DNA of 64,000 nt, taken from assembly GCA_002069885.1 (NCBI GenBank), contig MWCD01000008.1, forward strand, positions 1 to 64,000. Direction: 5' to 3'. Of the stretch, positions 61,751 to 64,000 are shown piece by piece (within the stretch, counting starts at the first letter, position 1; each line of letters begins with the position of its first letter). The position numbers were made by a program, and so were the translations under genes. The notes below the pieces were generated by a model. That model ran no database searches, was not told the DNA's origin, and saw nothing but the letters and a program-made list of their open reading frames with translations. Source of the stretch: a bacterium ADurb.Bin236 (GTDB taxonomy: Bacteria > UBP15 > UBA6099).

Positions 61751-63184
61751 ATGGCTGACAATTCTCGAAAGCAACTAATAATGATAGACATCGACGGGAT
61801 TCATCCCGATGTTTTGTACGGGTTTCTCGACGACAAGACGACCAACACTTCAAGATTGGCCGGAACTGGGCTGCGGGCTGAAAACGCGTCCGCCGTTTTC
61901 CCAGCCGTCACTCTCTCATGCCAGCCTTCGATGTTCACGGGCGTGTTCCCCGGAAGGCACGGCATTATCGGCAACAGTTGGTTTGACCGCCACAGCGACC
62001 CGCTAATGTACCGGAGGTACACCACGGCTGCCACCGCCGCCGGGGTCTACGGGTTCGGCCTTGTCGGCTTCCCCACCATCATTCTGCCCCAGAGGCCGCA
62101 ACTTCAATACGCGAACAACGACATGGCCACAGACGTCAAGACGGTCTATCAGTTCGCCGCCGCCGCCGGGCTGGACTCGTGGCAGGTCTTCAACCAGATA
62201 AGCCGGGGAGTTGGCAAATGGATAAAGCCGACCCGGCCGGAGATGATTCTTTTCGCGCTCTGCCACGAAGAACTTGTTCATAACAAACATTGGGACAAGG
62301 CGACTTTCAAACACCTCTTCCGGGACATGCGGAAGAACCCGCTGCCAGACCTGACGGTGTTCTACATCTCCGGCCACGACAACAGCAGCCATGAAAACGG
62401 CCCGGACACTCAAAACGACTACTACCGCCAGATCGTGGACCCGCTTTTCGGGCTGTTCATCGCCGAGCTTGAAAAAATCCGGCCGCTCGAAGAATTCCAT
62501 TTTCTGCTGGCCGCCGACCACTGCCAAGCCAAGACCGTGCGAGAGAAGACCCACATCGTGACCAACGAAATGCTGGCGGAAGTAATGAATGGCGTTCCCG
62601 GCGGCGGGTTCGCGCTGTTCGACAAGAAATCGGTGCGCGACGCCGACACCGCAGTGATATGCACCGAGGCGTTCACGGCGCAGGTCCATCTAAAGAATAG
62701 GCAGACCGGGCGCTGGGCGGACGAGCCGGACTTCGAGCGCGACACGCTCCCCGCCGCCGCCGCTTTCGAGAAATTGAAAAACGGACAGATGCCGTTTGTC
62801 GACATTGTTCTGGTCAGACGAGGCTTCGGCGCGGACTACGAAGTGTTCTCCGGCGGCTCCCTAATCTCCCTCGAAAATTTCTTCTCCGGCAAGGAATCGG
62901 AATATCCCGACGCCGTCCGGCGGCTGAAAGGCGTGAACTGCTCCCGCTGCGGCGACATGATGGTTCTTCTCGATTGCCGAAAAGGTTATTACTTCGGGGA
63001 CAAACCGAAAGCGGGCGAGCACGGCGGGCTTCATATCTTGGACTCCGCGGTCCCGTTCGCGGTCTCAGGCCCCGGCATCCCGAACTCCACTGTCCGCGAC
63101 GCGAGCATTGTGGACATCGTTCCGACCATCGGAAAAATCATGGGGTTTGAAACGCCCGGCGTGGACGGAAAATCTTTGTTGTGA
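61751..63184 (+). CDS. Alkaline-phosphatase-superfamily enzyme (NPP/phosphodiesterase type)
   Basis: A 477-residue enzyme with its catalytic set intact: Asp15 (MIDIDGIHPD), Thr54 nucleophile (FPAVTLSC), RHGIIGNSWFD, SGHDNSSH, AADHCQAKT and GEHGGLH. These bind two metals and should cleave a phosphodiester or pyrophosphate. It has no signal peptide, so it probably acts in the cytoplasm. Its paralogue at 35064-36515 has lost all of these residues. Likely cotranscribed with the rhodanese-like gene. Confidence 0.9.
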   Translation: MADNSRKQLIMIDIDGIHPDVLYGFLDDKTTNTSRLAGTGLRAENASAVFPAVTLSCQPSMFTGVFPGRHGIIGNSWFDRHSDPLMYRRYTTAATAAGVYGFGLVGFPTIILPQRPQLQYANNDMATDVKTVYQFAAAAGLDSWQVFNQISRGVGKWIKPTRPEMILFALCHEELVHNKHWDKATFKHLFRDMRKNPLPDLTVFYISGHDNSSHENGPDTQNDYYRQIVDPLFGLFIAELEKIRPLEEFHFLLAADHCQAKTVREKTHIVTNEMLAEVMNGVPGGGFALFDKKSVRDADTAVICTEAFTAQVHLKNRQTGRWADEPDFERDTLPAAAAFEKLKNGQMPFVDIVLVRRGFGADYEVFSGGSLISLENFFSGKESEYPDAVRRLKGVNCSRCGDMMVLLDCRKGYYFGDKPKAGEHGGLHILDSAVPFAVSGPGIPNSTVRDASIVDIVPTIGKIMGFETPGVDGKSLL

Positions 63185-63229
63185 AACCGGGGATAGCGCA
63201 GCCGCCGGATAAGAAAGGATGAGACTCGC

Positions 63230-64000
63230 ATGTCTGAAATTAAACACGGAAAAACAGCCGCCGCGTTGGCCGTTTTAGCTCTGGCCGTCTTGTTGAGCGT
63301 CCCGCCGGCCGCGCAGACCAAACCGGCCTCCGTAGATTCCGACCCCGACGCGGTCGTTCTTATCCCCTCACAGTTGAAACACAGACACATATTGTTTTTA
63401 AAAGACATCCCCCTGCCCTCCGCCACAGCGCTTGAGTTCAACCCGTCTCCGCCCGCGCCAAAAAAACCCGCCATCCTCGGCGCGACATTCGCTCATGTGT
63501 CCGCCATCCCTCTAAAGATGGATTCCGCGAACGTGTTCCATAGCGCGGACGGCGGCAAGACATGGGGAGTGTCTGAGTTAGCCGCCGCGCCGGAGAGGGG
63601 GCGGATGATCGCGTCCCTGCCCGGCAGGTCCGCGGGCGCAAAAGTCTTAACAGCGCTCCGGGCGCGAAATGAAAAGGGGGGGACGCTGGCTGACCTTGCG
63701 TGCGCTCAGACTTCATGGCCGCCCTCCGCCGCCAATTTCAAACAGGACTGCGACGAATTCGCCAAAAGGCCTTTCGCCGAATGTCTCGCCGACAGACGTC
63801 CTAGAGGTTGCTTGTTCGCTCTTGGCGAAGAGGAGACGCCGGTAGACGACCCGCCTTCAAGAGCGGGCGAGGACTTCGACATCCTCGACTTCCGCATGGG
63901 CTACGACTCCCAATGGCTCTATTTCGACATAACGGTCCAAGGAAGAATCTCTCCTGGAAGCCTTACGCCCATCGCGCTCAATCAGTATGCGGTTACTGTG
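63230..64000 (+). CDS. Exported protein, cut by the window edge
   Basis: From ATG at 63230 the frame stays open for 257 codons to the end of the window. AAAGGA lies upstream. The product starts with a signal peptide (TAAALAVLALAVLLSVPPAAQ). A phrase HSADGGKTWGVSE is like a BNR/Asp-box repeat, and the last visible part (DSQWLYFDITVQGRISPG) resembles a beta-sandwich such as CBM9-like or DOMON domains. Four cysteines lie between residues 155 and 195. It follows the phosphatase gene by 45 bases and may be cotranscribed. Confidence 0.75.
   Translation, partial: MSEIKHGKTAAALAVLALAVLLSVPPAAQTKPASVDSDPDAVVLIPSQLKHRHILFLKDIPLPSATALEFNPSPPAPKKPAILGATFAHVSAIPLKMDSANVFHSADGGKTWGVSELAAAPERGRMIASLPGRSAGAKVLTALRARNEKGGTLADLACAQTSWPPSAANFKQDCDEFAKRPFAECLADRRPRGCLFALGEEETPVDDPPSRAGEDFDILDFRMGYDSQWLYFDITVQGRISPGSLTPIALNQYAVTV

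Overview
The window is GC-rich bacterial chromosome with densely packed, mostly short-spaced genes. Genes for an LptF-type permease, an LptD-type outer-membrane protein, TolC-family channels, an O-antigen ligase and lipoproteins show a diderm (Gram-negative type) cell. There is no rRNA gene or other firm taxonomic marker, so I do not name a phylum; an uncultured deep-branching lineage is plausible but unproven. Several genes start with TTG or GTG behind good Shine-Dalgarno sites, four-base ATGA overlaps are common, and several intergenic regions carry near-consensus sigma-70 promoters.

Layout. 1-4390: a repeat-rich, partly AT-rich stretch with a methyltransferase/aminopeptidase pair, an SRPBCC-like gene, tRNA-Arg(TCT) and two unusual folded DNA/RNA elements. 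4389-15834: a CusA-CusB-OMF-OMF copper/silver efflux operon (minus strand) led by a Cys/His-rich DUF3347-type protein and a probable small membrane protein, divergent from a histidine kinase and a sigma-54 activator. 16084-18673: a consensus promoter, a leader with a small ORF and strong secondary structure, a thioredoxin/CxxCH/FMN-binding fusion protein and a TlpA-like protein. 18676-19113: a broken molybdate-type ABC ATPase. 19513-24552 (minus): Xaa-Pro peptidase, type II dehydroquinase, thioredoxin, a small unknown, a second TlpA-like paralogue, and 6-phosphofructokinase. 24740-27831: Tat-exported phosphoesterase, then a LexA-like box within a promoter ahead of a DUF6504-type gene and DNA polymerase IV.

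27936-36515 is mostly secreted or membrane proteins: DUF4159 and VWA proteins, a LolA-like protein, a two-repeat exported protein, an esterase, a Met/Gly-rich exported protein and a catalytically dead alkaline-phosphatase-superfamily protein whose apparently active paralogue lies at 61751. 37038-41267 holds tRNA-Leu(CAG), lptF, an lptD-like gene and a lipoprotein. 41322-47633 (minus) holds a flavin/2Fe-2S reductase paired with a CrtI-type FAD oxidoreductase, then two tandem membrane beta-propeller paralogues. 47803-52597 holds a GT39-type transferase, a B12-binding radical SAM protein and a methyltransferase. 52765-60729 is one co-directional minus-strand run: PfkB kinase, S-adenosylhomocysteinase, Wzc-like tyrosine autokinase, ParB, O-antigen ligase and GT4. 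The right end has an inactive rhodanese-like lipoprotein, the active phosphatase-family enzyme and an exported protein cut by the window edge.

The strongest novelty candidates are: a roughly 250-bp non-coding element present twice in inverted orientation, whose terminal palindromes and an adjacent third copy vary together; the thioredoxin-CxxCH-FMN protein with its paralogous TlpA-like partners; the active/dead phosphatase pair; and the tandem membrane-propeller genes.
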